From Clostridia bacterium (GTDB taxonomy: Bacteria > Bacillota > Clostridia > Christensenellales > Aristaeellaceae), in assembly GCA_017410455.1 (NCBI GenBank), contig JAFQQT010000071.1, positions 1 through 32,477 on the forward strand: a stretch of DNA of 32,477 bases. The letters run 5' to 3'. A program made the translations under genes and the position numbers. The notes beneath the pieces are model-generated. The model did no database searches and was not told the origin of the DNA. It saw only the letters and a program-made list of their open reading frames with translations. This document shows, in pieces, positions 22,402-30,552 of the stretch. The stretch's first letter is position 1. Each line of letters starts with the position of its first letter.

Positions 22402-25107
22402 TCAGTCGATCATCGCCTGCACCGCCGCCCAGGCCAGGTCAACAGCTTTTTGATGCTTGGTGGCGTAGGGGCCGATGGCGGTCACCTGCGCCATGGTGCG
22501 CGGGAAGTGCAGGCAGCTGTGGCCGGCAAAGTTGTTGTCGGTGATGTGCTGCACTTCATGGGGCACGGAGTGAGTGGTGGCGATGCGGATGGTGCCATCG
22601 GCGAAGATGACCCACACGGCCTTGGGCGTCCAATCCTGGTAGCCGCAGGCCTGGTACATCTTCTCGGTGTCCGCAGCGGTCAGGGGCTCAATCTCCGCAT
22701 GCTTGCCGTAGGAGAACATGTGCACCTGCCAGCTGATGCCCGTGTCCGGATCGTACAGCGTGCAGTAGGGGTACTTGCGGCAGGCGGCGCGCACGGTGGA
22801 GTACCAGTACTCGTACACGACGTTCTCCGGGATGACCTGCACGGTGGTGCCCAGGCTGACGCTGGCGCCGGGCTTCACGGTGACGCTGGGCGCGCTGGCG
22901 GAGGGGCCGGAGGTGCCGCTGTTGCTGATGCCGGCGGTGTTGAGGGCCGCCAGGGTCTGCTTGCCGGCGATGCCGTCCGCATCCAGGGCGTTGGCGCGCT
23001 GGAAGGCCAGCACCGCGCGGTAGGTCTTGGGGCCGAAGTTGCCGTCAGCCGCCCCGTCCAGGTAACCCAGGGCGATCAGCTTCTGCTGCATGGCCTTCAC
23101 GCTGCTGCTCACGTCGCCCTGCTTGAGGGTGGTGGCGGTGTTCAGGGTGATGGTGGATGGAGCCGTGGTGGCCGCCGGGGTGCTGGTGGGCGCGGGGGTG
23201 GCAGCGCTGACGCTGTAGAGGGCCGCCAGGGTCTTGGGACCCGCCACGCCGTCGCGGCTCAGGCCGTTGCGCTTCTGGAAGTTATAGACCGCCTCGGCGG
23301 TGTCCGTGCCGTAGATGCCGTCCGCCGTGCCGCTCAGGTAACCCAGCTTGATCAGCCGCTCCTGCAGCTGGCGCACGTCTTCGCCCTTCATGCCCTTCTT
23401 GAGGGTGGTCAGGGTGTCCACCACGCTGCCGGCCATCTGGCCATTGTCCATAATGGCGGTGGCGGTGTAGAGGACGCTCTGGGTGTCGTATCCGGCCACG
23501 CCGTCCACATCCAGGCCGTTCATGCGCTGGAAGGCGCGGATGGCCGCCACATCGTCCGCCTTGCACACGCCATCCATGGCTGCGCTGTAGTAGCCCAGCT
23601 GGGTCAGGCGCTGCTGCAGGCGGAGCACCGCTGTGCCCGTCACGCCCTGGCGGATGACGACGACGTTCTCCTTCGTCACCGCCTCATAGGTGGGGGTGGG
23701 CGTGGGCTCGGCATAGGGCGTCGCCGTGGGGACGGTGGGTGCCACATAATCCGCCGGGATGGCCAGGTGGCTGAAGAGCACCGCATTGGTGCCGCTGCCG
23801 GCCACGCCGTCCGCCTTCAGCCCGTTCTTGGTCTGGAAGGCCTTGAGCGCCTTGACGCTGGCCGTGCCGAAGGCGCCATCCGCCTTGCCGTCGAGGTAGC
23901 CCAGGTCGATCAGCCGCTGCTGCACCAGCCTGGCGTCCGCGCCACGGCTGCCCTGGCGGACCTTGCCGTCCGGGAGCTCGAAGGTGGGCAGGGGCGTGGG
24001 GGTCGGGGTGGGCGTGGGGGTGGGCGTCGCGCCGGAGGACAGCGCCCCCGTTCCCAGCAGGAGGGCCTGGGTGCTCGCGCCGCACACGCCATCCTGCTTC
24101 AGCCCGTTCGTCTTCTGGAAGGCGCGCACGGCCTTGGTGGTGGCTGTGTCATAAACGCCGCTGATCGTGCCGGTGTAATAGCCCAGCTCCTTCAGGCGGC
24201 TCTGGATGGTGCGCACGAGCATGCCGCGGCTGCCGGAGGAGGCCGTAACCCCCTCGATGGCCGGCAGGGTCTTCACCTCAGTCTTGTCGCCGTCGGCATT
24301 CAGGGGCTTGCCGTTGAAGATGAAGGCCTGCAGGTTCGCATCCGCAATGCCGGTGATGGGGTAGGAGTTCTGCCGCTGGAAGGCCATGACCGCCTGCGCC
24401 GTGGCGCTGCCGTACACGCCGTCCGCCGTGCCCTTGAGGTAGCCCAGCTCAATGAGGGCCTCCTGCAGGGCCATGACCTGATCGCCATCAGAGCCGGACT
24501 GCAGCACCTGGTAGCCGCTGGCGTCCTCCCCGGGAGAAAGGGTGGGGCCCGCGGTGGGCGTGGGGGTACCCTTGACGATGGTCGCCAGGCGCAGATAATC
24601 CTTCTTGCACCAGCCGGTCTGGCCGTCGTAGGTCACCTTGGCCCAGCTGCCGTTGAGGGCCAGCACCGTCACCTTGCCCCCCACGGGGATGGTATCCAGC
24701 TTCTTTGCGGACGTGGAGGCCGTCTTGCGCAGGCTCACCTGCTGGATGCACACGGTATCATAGGGATAACCCGTGGCCGTGAAGGCGGCGCTGTCCGAAC
24801 TGCCGCCGGAAGCCGTGCCGCCCTTGTCCACGTATTTCTTGAATACATAGCCGGTCTGCCCGTCATACTCGATGCGGTAGAAATTTCCCGACGCACCGGT
24901 GACCTGGATCACTTCTCCCTCGGGGACGCGGGCAATCACGTTGCTCTCGTTGGACTTGGGCGTGCGGCGCAGGTTCGTTTCCGCATTGATCGTACCCGTG
25001 AAGGGATAGCTCTCCGCCAGCGCGGTGCACGCCAGAATCGCCACCAGCAACACGGCCAGCAGCATCTGCACGCCCGCGCGACCCTTCATTCGTTCCCATA
25101 AACGCAT
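22402..25107 (-). CDS. Secreted wall-binding protein: 2 SH3, 6 PG-binding repeats, Cys/His domain
   Basis: A 901-residue protein. An N-terminal signal/anchor helix (residues 11-31) precedes two bacterial SH3 domains (about 36-95 and 115-173). Six PG_binding_1 repeats follow, each with an LGY-x6-DG-x-[YF] core, joined by Thr/Pro linkers. The final 140 residues form a separate domain with His850, His854, His863, Cys865 and His867 in PHEVQHITDNNF and GHSCLHFPRT. The layout His-x(12-14)-HxC recalls L,D-transpeptidases, but is not their SHGC motif. I recall this domain at the end of similar Clostridial proteins with GHFCIHF. It may be a wall hydrolase or transpeptidase. GGAGGA supports the start at 25107. 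Confidence 0.88.
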   Translation of the reverse strand: MRLWERMKGRAGVQMLLAVLLVAILACTALAESYPFTGTINAETNLRRTPKSNESNVIARVPEGEVIQVTGASGNFYRIEYDGQTGYVFKKYVDKGGTASGGSSDSAAFTATGYPYDTVCIQQVSLRKTASTSAKKLDTIPVGGKVTVLALNGSWAKVTYDGQTGWCKKDYLRLATIVKGTPTPTAGPTLSPGEDASGYQVLQSGSDGDQVMALQEALIELGYLKGTADGVYGSATAQAVMAFQRQNSYPITGIADANLQAFIFNGKPLNADGDKTEVKTLPAIEGVTASSGSRGMLVRTIQSRLKELGYYTGTISGVYDTATTKAVRAFQKTNGLKQDGVCGASTQALLLGTGALSSGATPTPTPTPTPTPLPTFELPDGKVRQGSRGADARLVQQRLIDLGYLDGKADGAFGTASVKALKAFQTKNGLKADGVAGSGTNAVLFSHLAIPADYVAPTVPTATPYAEPTPTPTYEAVTKENVVVIRQGVTGTAVLRLQQRLTQLGYYSAAMDGVCKADDVAAIRAFQRMNGLDVDGVAGYDTQSVLYTATAIMDNGQMAGSVVDTLTTLKKGMKGEDVRQLQERLIKLGYLSGTADGIYGTDTAEAVYNFQKRNGLSRDGVAGPKTLAALYSVSAATPAPTSTPAATTAPSTITLNTATTLKQGDVSSSVKAMQQKLIALGYLDGAADGNFGPKTYRAVLAFQRANALDADGIAGKQTLAALNTAGISNSGTSGPSASAPSVTVKPGASVSLGTTVQVIPENVVYEYWYSTVRAACRKYPYCTLYDPDTGISWQVHMFSYGKHAEIEPLTAADTEKMYQACGYQDWTPKAVWVIFADGTIRIATTHSVPHEVQHITDNNFAGHSCLHFPRTMAQVTAIGPYATKHQKAVDLAWAAVQAMID

Positions 25108-25251
25108 CGCTGTGTTCCTCCGTCCTGCCCTCCGGCGCGGCCTCCCGCCCCGGAATACAGACATTTTTCCTATCTTATTTTATGTCAGATCACGCCTCCT
25201 GTCAACATGATGATGTAACAATTCCCTTCATATTTCCAGTCCTTTCCCGTT

Positions 25252-25290
25252 ATATACCCCATTCTCGCATTCCCACAATATACCTCAACG
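25252..25290 (-). promoter_or_regulatory. Paired GGTATAT motifs upstream of the wall-binding protein gene
   Basis: On the minus strand GAGGTATATTGTGGGAA and GGGGTATATAACGGGAA lie about 28 bases apart in the 190-base gap before the gene. The same motif occurs at 25327-25338 and in the caspase promoter at 26997-27009. One copy may supply the -10 box; the repetition suggests a shared regulator. Confidence 0.4.
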
Positions 25291-25294
25291 CATC

Positions 25295-25327
25295 AAAAGG
25301 CGGCGCAGTCCCGTGAACCACGCCGCC
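25295..25327 (-). terminator. Terminator of the caspase-like gene
   Basis: GGCGGCG (minus strand, 25327-25321) pairs with CGCCGCC (25305-25299), followed by TTTTG. It lies 17 bases after the caspase-like gene stop codon. Confidence 0.75.
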
Positions 25328-25343
25328 CAATATATACCTTATT

Positions 25344-26867
25344 TCACCCGACCATCGCCAGCAGCATGACCGGCCCGGACAGGAACTCGTACTTTTCCTC
25401 CCCCACATAGGCCTTCACCAGAATGCGGTACTCGCCATCGGGCAGGCGCACACCATCGCCGTCCATGCCGTCCCAGGTGAAGCAGGTGCCCGCGGGGTCA
25501 AGCATCTCCGGGCGGGAAGCCTGGCGCGAGGAGAGGCGGCGCACGGTGCGCCCATCCCCGTCAACGATGGTGACGGAGAGCTCGCAGGGCACGTCATGGC
25601 GCACGATGAACGTCAGCTCCTCGAAGCCGTCGGGGCAGAACGCAGCAGGCGCTTCCACCGACAGGAGGGGATCCCCCGTTTCCGGCGGCACACAGAGCAC
25701 CCGCGAAGACGCCACCGAGGGCACGCCGCGCTCGATGGTCAGCAGCTGCAGCAACACATAGCCGGAATCGCCCGTGGCCTGCCGGTCCACGCCGATGGTG
25801 CGCTGGTGGATGCCGGGGTCCAGCGTACGCCCGGGCAGCGCCCAGGCACCGAAGCGGCCGTTGTTGTCGTAGATGATCTGGGCATTGTCAAAGTCCCAGC
25901 GACCCTGGCGGTGATAGACGATCTGGTAGGCCACCTGCACGCTGCTGACCACGTTGAAGGTGAAGGAAACCGCAGGCTCCTGGGGCAGCAGCACGTCGGA
26001 TTCGAAGCTCACGCCCTCCACCAGCGCCTCCCTGCGGCGGGCGCTGTGCTGCTCCGTGTCGTAGGTGAAGAGGACGAAGTCGCTCTCCTCCGGATAGCTG
26101 CGCACGAGGGACGCACCGTGGGTGTCCAGCAGGCAGCGCTTGAGCTCGGTGAGGGTGATGGCACCATCGCGGTTGTCATCGGCGCAGAAGCCACCCTCCA
26201 CGCTCAGGGCACGCACCAGCGCGTTGGAGAAATACCCCGCGCCCGCCAGCCGCTCGCCGTCGATCTCGCCGGACCAGTACCAGCTCTCCTCCGCGCCGCC
26301 CGAGGAGCACAGCACCACATAATCCGGCCCGGCGAACACGTTCACCAGATGGCCATCAACGCCCTTGCCGATCATCGCGCCGGCGTGGCAGGCGTCCAGA
26401 ATCAGCACCTTCTGGCCGGGGATCTGGTCAAAGAGGGTGCGCAGGGCAACGGCGGTCACGCCCACCTCCCGCACGCCATCGGAAAGCAGCAGCGTCATGC
26501 CGCTGGAGCCCATGCCATCCTGCCACAGGCCGTGGGTGCTGATGTAGAAGATGCTCACATCGTCCTCGTCCGCCCCGTCGAAGGCGTCCAGCACCAGCGC
26601 CGCCAGCTCGCCCATGGAGCCCACGCCGTCGGGCGCCGTCAGCAGCAGATCCAGCCCCAGCGTGCCGCCGCTGAAGGTGGCCGCCATCCGGCTGACATTG
26701 TTGGCCGAAGAGGGCGTGGTGTCCGGCTGGCTCAGGAAGCGGTCGCAGCCCACCAGCAGCGCGCGGTTCACCCGCCCGTCCTCAATTGGCTGCGCTTCCT
26801 CGCCCAGCACGGTAAAGGGCAGGCAGAGCCACGCCAGCAGCAGCGCCAGCAGCCCGCGCATCTTCAT
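25344..26867 (-). CDS. Secreted caspase-like (C14) protease with EF-hand and FlgD-like domain
   Basis: A 507-residue protein with a signal peptide (cleavage near residue 22). Residues about 33-275 form a caspase/metacaspase domain, with the catalytic His112 in FYISTHG and Cys160 in LILDACHAG. Inside the fold lies a perfect EF-hand loop, DDNRDGAITLTE (230-241), with Ca ligands at positions 1, 3, 5 and 12, so calcium activation is likely. The middle is beta-rich, and the C terminus has a FlgD-like Ig motif (CFTWDGMDGDG, then LPDGEYRILVKAY). Bacterial caspase homologues cut after basic or acidic residues; the target here is unknown. The next gene on the strand encodes a wall-binding protein. Confidence 0.9.
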   Translation of the reverse strand: MKMRGLLALLLAWLCLPFTVLGEEAQPIEDGRVNRALLVGCDRFLSQPDTTPSSANNVSRMAATFSGGTLGLDLLLTAPDGVGSMGELAALVLDAFDGADEDDVSIFYISTHGLWQDGMGSSGMTLLLSDGVREVGVTAVALRTLFDQIPGQKVLILDACHAGAMIGKGVDGHLVNVFAGPDYVVLCSSGGAEESWYWSGEIDGERLAGAGYFSNALVRALSVEGGFCADDNRDGAITLTELKRCLLDTHGASLVRSYPEESDFVLFTYDTEQHSARRREALVEGVSFESDVLLPQEPAVSFTFNVVSSVQVAYQIVYHRQGRWDFDNAQIIYDNNGRFGAWALPGRTLDPGIHQRTIGVDRQATGDSGYVLLQLLTIERGVPSVASSRVLCVPPETGDPLLSVEAPAAFCPDGFEELTFIVRHDVPCELSVTIVDGDGRTVRRLSSRQASRPEMLDPAGTCFTWDGMDGDGVRLPDGEYRILVKAYVGEEKYEFLSGPVMLLAMVG

Positions 26868-27068
26868 GGCTCTCCCTCCCCTTCGGTCGTTTACATACGT
26901 TTCAGCATGACATAATTGTACACCTTTTTAGACGCGGCCGCCACCGGAAATGTTCGCATTTCGATGAAAATTCTGCGAAAAATCATGCATTTCTCCCATT
27001 ATATACCTCATTATCCGCGCCGCAACCCAGGGTTTCCCCGGAACAAAGCAGATTCCATCTGGAATGTA
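26868..27068. other. Divergent intergenic region between caspase-like and XRE genes
   Basis: No gene is seen. On the minus strand TTGCGG (27020-27025) and TATAAT (26998-27003) are 16 bases apart within the GAGGTATATAATGGGA motif, giving a probable promoter about 130 bases before the caspase-like gene. A second weaker TACAAT lies closer to it, near 26919. Confidence 0.6.
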
Positions 27069-27097
27069 TGGCCAAAGAGCCGCTTGCGCGCTATAAT
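27069..27097 (+). promoter_or_regulatory. Promoter of the XRE regulator gene
   Basis: TGGCCA (27069-27074) and a perfect TATAAT (27092-27097) with a 17-base spacer lie 35 bases before the start codon. Confidence 0.75.
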
Positions 27098-27131
27098 ATC
27101 CCTGTACGCACCACAAAGGAGGATCGGACCC

Positions 27132-27785
27132 ATGACCATCGAAAGCGCAAATCATCTGGCTGAGCTCCGCCGGGCACACGGCCTGTCGCAGGAGGATCTG
27201 GCCGAGCAGCTGGGCGTGAGCCGGCAGGCCGTATCCAAATGGGAGCGGGCGGAGTCCTCGCCCGACACGGACAACCTGATCGCCCTGGCGCAGCTCTACG
27301 GCGTGACGCTGGATGAGCTGCTGGGGCTGCGGCTGCCCCCGGAAACGCCCGCCCCGGAGACGGCTGCCCCGGAAGCCGCCATCCCGGAGGCAGCTCCCGC
27401 TGAAGCCCCCGACCCGGATGACCCCCTGCCCGAGGGCAGCTATTATGAGCATCTGGCTCAGAAGGCCGCCCGCGAAGCCGAGGAAGCCGCCCGTCAGGCG
27501 GAACAGGAGCGCCACCGCCGTCGCGCGCGCTTCCCCTATCCCCTCTTTGTCACCATCGCCTACCTGGTGCTGGGCATTTACTTCCACATGTGGCACCCGG
27601 GGTGGATCATCTTCCTGACCATTCCGCTGTATTATCTGCCGGAAAGCGAGCGCGCGCCCCTGCGCCTGCTGGGCAATCCGGTGATGGTCACCATCATTTA
27701 CCTGCTGCTGGGCACGATGTGCAACCTGTGGCACCCGGGCTGGCTGATCTTCCTGCTCATCCCGCTGCTCAATGCTTCCCGCTGA
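27132..27785 (+). CDS. XRE-family regulator with C-terminal membrane hairpins
   Basis: A 217-residue protein. Residues 1-65 form the Cro/CI helix-turn-helix (LSQEDLAEQLGVSRQAVSKWERAESSP). A low-complexity Pro/Ala/Glu linker and a charged helix (about 75-135) follow. The C terminus contains two repeats of a membrane hairpin. The first holds TIAYLVLGIYFHMWHPGWIIFLTIP and the second VTIIYLLLGTMCNLWHPGWLIFLLIP; both carry a WHPGW turn. This predicts membrane tethering of a DNA-binding protein through internally duplicated hairpins. GGAGG precedes the ATG at 27132; the frame extends upstream but the promoter lies inside that extension. The target is unknown. Confidence 0.88.
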   Translation: MTIESANHLAELRRAHGLSQEDLAEQLGVSRQAVSKWERAESSPDTDNLIALAQLYGVTLDELLGLRLPPETPAPETAAPEAAIPEAAPAEAPDPDDPLPEGSYYEHLAQKAAREAEEAARQAEQERHRRRARFPYPLFVTIAYLVLGIYFHMWHPGWIIFLTIPLYYLPESERAPLRLLGNPVMVTIIYLLLGTMCNLWHPGWLIFLLIPLLNASR

Positions 27786-27795
27786 AAACGCGAAA

Positions 27796-27823
27796 GGGCC
27801 GGCTGTCGCATGACAGCCGGCCC
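27796..27823 (+). terminator. XRE gene terminator hairpin, first (split) copy
   Basis: A 12-bp stem (GGGCCGGCTGTC/GACAGCCGGCCC, loop GCAT) lies 10 bases after the XRE stop codon. It is followed not by T residues but by element copy B. Confidence 0.75.
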
Positions 27824-28012
27824 TCAAAGCATCGACAAAGTCGATGGTTTGCAGACCTTCAAAAAAGTCTGCAAGACAAGGCGGCAAAGCTGCAAATTCG
27901 GGAGTTTACTTCGCGGTAAATGACCGGATTTGCAGCTGCAGCCAACGCAGGAAGCATCCTTTCCGGCACCCTTGCCGGAAAGGATGCGGTTGCGGGCTTT
28001 TTTGATGGTCTG
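27824..28012 (+). mobile_element. Terminator-nested structured element, copy B
   Basis: This 189-base element differs from copy A (14247-14434) by eight substitutions and one base in an A-run. Two of the substitutions form one compensatory A-T to C-G exchange in the 15-bp stem (GCATCCTTTCCGGCA/TGCCGGAAAGGATGC). The loop of that stem changes freely, from TCCC to CCCT. The third hairpin is longer here (AGCTGCAAATTCGG pairs with CCGGATTTGCAGCT, with one GU). A T-run of seven follows at about 27998-28003. The flanking 32-base direct repeats (27795-27826 and 28013-28044, one mismatch) are copies of the XRE terminator hairpin. Orientation relative to the host terminator is the same as in copy A. 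Confidence 0.75.
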
Positions 28013-28013
28013 A

Positions 28014-28051
28014 GGGCCGGCTGTCGCATGACAGCCGACCCTCACTTTTTT
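28014..28051 (+). terminator. XRE gene terminator hairpin, second copy with T-run
   Basis: This repeats the stem at 27796-27823 with one G-to-A change, and is followed by TCACTTTTTTG. It may also act weakly on transcripts from the lipoprotein gene on the other strand. Confidence 0.75.
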
Positions 28052-28076
28052 GCTTCAGTCGATCCGCGTCGCAGGC

Positions 28077-29510
28077 TCAGTTGCCCAGCAGATCATAGTT
28101 GATATAGATGCGGTAATTCGCCGCCTCGATCCACAGGTTCAGCGTCTGGGAGAAGCTCTCCTCCTGCCGGGTGGCCAGCAGCTCCGCCGTCATCGCCTCG
28201 CGGACGGTTTCCGCATCCACCGCACCCTGGGCCACATCGCCGGTGTAGAGGATGATGTAGCAGCCGTAGCCGTCGTCATACACGCCCTGGGTCCACTGGC
28301 CGGGGGCAGTCAGCGCCATCGAGGCGTTGAGGTAGTCCTCCGTCACATAGGGGAAATCCGCGCACACCACGGGGCTGCCGGAGTACATCTCCGTGTCGTC
28401 GTTGTAGTGCTCCTGCACCAGATCCCAGCTCTCGCCGTTCTCCAGCCGGCGGAGGGCTTCCTCCACCTCAGGGGCGATGGCCGCTTTGCTCGCCTCCACC
28501 GCCAGATCCAGCTGCTGCTGATAGGCCGCTTCCAGCGCGCAGGCCTTCGCCAGGGCGATCACCGCCGCAGCAGCGTCCTCGGCCAGCTCCGTATCAAAGG
28601 CTGCCACAGCCTCCTGCACGGTGATACCCACCGTGTCGGTCACCTCAGAAAGCGTCACATCCACCTGCGCGACCAGCGCGTCCAGGTCAGCTTCATCGCC
28701 CAGCAGGCCGCGGGCGGTCTCCTCGCAGTTATCCGCATCCGTAACGGCTGCATCCAGCGCGTCCTCAATGCTGTAAAGCTGCTCCACCGCATCCTCAGAG
28801 GCAGCGATGTAGATCCAGTCCAGCTCGCGGTAGCCCGCGGGGGCGTACAGGGGCGTTTCGCCATTGAGGATCGTCAGGCCATACTGGGTCACGTCGGCGT
28901 CCATGGTGGCCTTCTCGCTCTCCACCCGCTCGTTGAAGGCGGCGAGGAACTCGGCCTCAGAGACCGTCACATCGCTGACCGCCCAGTTCTGCGCCTTCTC
29001 GATGATGTAGGCTTCCCACTCGCTGCGGTAGACCTTCTCGCGGGTGACGCCGGCCTCCAGCAGGGCCGCATCGATGGCGGCTTCGCGATCCTGCGCCGTC
29101 GCGTCCTCCGGCAGGGTCAGCCCCGCCTCGGCAGAGGCGCGGTACTCCTTCATGGTCGCGGTGGTGCGGCGGCTCAGCTCGCGCTGCTCATCCTCGGTCA
29201 GCTCGGTCAGGCCCATCTGGTGCGCCTTGTCCAGCACAACGGCCTGGGTGGACAGGTTGTTGACCACTTCGTTGCGGATCTCCTCATCCGTCATGGCCAC
29301 GCCCGTGATGCCATACATCGCGTAAAGCTGGTTCAGCTGGTCGTAGTACGCACGATTGGCGTTCTCAGCCGACAGCACGTCTGCATAGGTGTAGCTGATG
29401 CTGCCCACGCGGATGGCCACGCTCTCCATCAGCTTGGCTTCGTCCTGCGCGCAGCCGCTCAGACCCAGCGCCAGCAGGATCGCCAGCGCCAGCAGTGCCA
29501 GTTTCTTCAT
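28077..29510 (-). CDS. PrsA/SurA-like lipoprotein (peptidyl-prolyl isomerase type)
   Basis: A 477-residue lipoprotein. The signal MKKLALLALAILLALGLSGC carries a lipobox with Cys20, so it is anchored on the outer face of the membrane. The N-terminal half resembles SurA_N chaperone domains (VNNLSTQAVVLDKAHQMGLT, EDEQRELSRR). The C-terminal portion looks like a parvulin-type isomerase remnant (ALRRLENGESWDLVQEHYNDD, then GCYIILYTGDV), although the usual catalytic His/Cys/Asp set is not clear. A helical Ala-rich insert separates the two. It should assist folding of exported proteins. M at 29510 is chosen because AAGGAG lies nine bases upstream; ATG 29516 is too close. Confidence 0.83.
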   Translation of the reverse strand: MKKLALLALAILLALGLSGCAQDEAKLMESVAIRVGSISYTYADVLSAENANRAYYDQLNQLYAMYGITGVAMTDEEIRNEVVNNLSTQAVVLDKAHQMGLTELTEDEQRELSRRTTATMKEYRASAEAGLTLPEDATAQDREAAIDAALLEAGVTREKVYRSEWEAYIIEKAQNWAVSDVTVSEAEFLAAFNERVESEKATMDADVTQYGLTILNGETPLYAPAGYRELDWIYIAASEDAVEQLYSIEDALDAAVTDADNCEETARGLLGDEADLDALVAQVDVTLSEVTDTVGITVQEAVAAFDTELAEDAAAAVIALAKACALEAAYQQQLDLAVEASKAAIAPEVEEALRRLENGESWDLVQEHYNDDTEMYSGSPVVCADFPYVTEDYLNASMALTAPGQWTQGVYDDGYGCYIILYTGDVAQGAVDAETVREAMTAELLATRQEESFSQTLNLWIEAANYRIYINYDLLGN

Positions 29511-29590
29511 AATCATTCACTCCTTATAAATTCCTGCTGCCCTGCAGCATGTCCATTATACTGCATCCCTCTGCTTTGCGCAAGCCCCGC

Positions 29591-30487
29591 TCAGCCGCCA
29601 TAGGTCATGCGGACATAACCTTCCAGGTTGCCGTATTCGCTCACGCTGATCTCCTCCACGCCCAGGGTGCGCATGCAGGCCAGGAGGATGCACACGCCGT
29701 GGACGATGATGTCCGCGCGGTTGGGCTGCAGGCCGGGCAGCTCCCGCCGCTGGGCCAGGGGCATGTCCGCCAGCATGCGGGCAATGCTCTCCACCTGCGT
29801 AAGGGGCAGCACCGTGCCATGCATGTAGGTGCGCTCCGTCCAGTGCACGCGCCGGGCGATGGCCGCCAGGGTGGTGAAGGTGCCGCCGGTGCCGTACCAG
29901 CGCGCCGGAAGGGTCAGCGTGGGGTGCCGATCCAGCTGCTCGAGCAGGATGGTGCGGGCCACCTCCTCCACATAGGGCAGGTCGCCATGGTCGCCGATGG
30001 GGTGGAGCCCCGCCAGGCGTACCGCGCCCATCTGGCAGCTCATGGCGCAGCGCAGCTTCATCCCCGCGCCGACGATGATCTCCGTGGAGCCGCCGCCGAT
30101 GTCCATCACGCCGCACTCGCCGCCTCCGCTGGCGCCCAGGAAGGACAGTGCCGCCTCCCTTTCGCCCGAGCAGATCTCCATCTCCAGCCCCGCCTTCTCC
30201 GCCAGCAGGGCCGCGAACTCCGCCTGATTGGCCGCGTCGCGGGTGGCGCTGGTGGCAAAGAGGTGGATGCGCTGCGCACCGGCTGCCCGGGCGTCCGCAG
30301 CCATGCGGCTCACCGCCGCTGCCGTGGCCTCCATCGCCTGTGCCGACAGGCGGCGCTGCTCATCCAGCCCGGCGAACAGGCGCGTGCCCTCACGGTCGCG
30401 CCAGAGGCGGCGCATCTCCCCCTCGCCAGCCTCCGCCAGCAGCATACGCACCGAATTGGACCCGATTCCGATCACCGCCACGAGCAT
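29591..30487 (-). CDS. Ppx/GppA-type phosphatase
   Basis: A 298-residue member of the exopolyphosphatase/guanosine pentaphosphatase family with the ASKHA fold. Phosphate-binding loop 1 is IGIGSNSVRMLLAE (residues 5-18) and loop 2 is GVMDIGGGSTEIIVG. The catalytic-type Glu lies in CSGEREAALSF, and GTGGTFTTLAAI is the third conserved loop. It hydrolyses polyphosphate or pppGpp; the sequence does not decide between them. It is shorter than bifunctional Ppx proteins and lacks an HD domain. It lies downstream of the divIC-like gene, separated by a terminator. Start 30487 follows GGGAGG; the upstream extension lacks support. Confidence 0.92.
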   Translation of the reverse strand: MLVAVIGIGSNSVRMLLAEAGEGEMRRLWRDREGTRLFAGLDEQRRLSAQAMEATAAAVSRMAADARAAGAQRIHLFATSATRDAANQAEFAALLAEKAGLEMEICSGEREAALSFLGASGGGECGVMDIGGGSTEIIVGAGMKLRCAMSCQMGAVRLAGLHPIGDHGDLPYVEEVARTILLEQLDRHPTLTLPARWYGTGGTFTTLAAIARRVHWTERTYMHGTVLPLTQVESIARMLADMPLAQRRELPGLQPNRADIIVHGVCILLACMRTLGVEEISVSEYGNLEGYVRMTYGG

Positions 30488-30519
30488 CTGCCCATACCTC
30501 CCATCCGCGTCGGTCGTGC

Positions 30520-30552
30520 AAAAAGAGGCCTTTGCAGCACGCAAAGACCCCT
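30520..30552 (-). terminator. Terminator at the end of the divIC-like gene
   Basis: On the minus strand CTTTGC and GCAAAG pair, with flanking GAGG and CCTC extending the stem, followed by TTTTT. It overlaps the stop codon of the divIC-like gene. Confidence 0.7.

Noticed and set aside
22402-24600. Regularly spaced repeats resembling a CRISPR array
   Set aside because: They are coding repeats of the peptidoglycan-binding domain, about 200 bases or more apart and divergent; no short identical repeats with unique spacers.
22258-25101. 947-codon open frame antisense to the wall-binding protein gene
   Set aside because: Its composition (His, Gly, Val, Arg) is typical of an antisense shadow in GC-rich DNA, and no domain is recognisable.
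26928-27887. Minus-strand frame whose start encodes FEGLQTIDFVDALR from element copy B
   Set aside because: The same peptide appears in an unrelated frame over copy A (14098-14607). It is only the translation of the element end, fused to antisense sequence.
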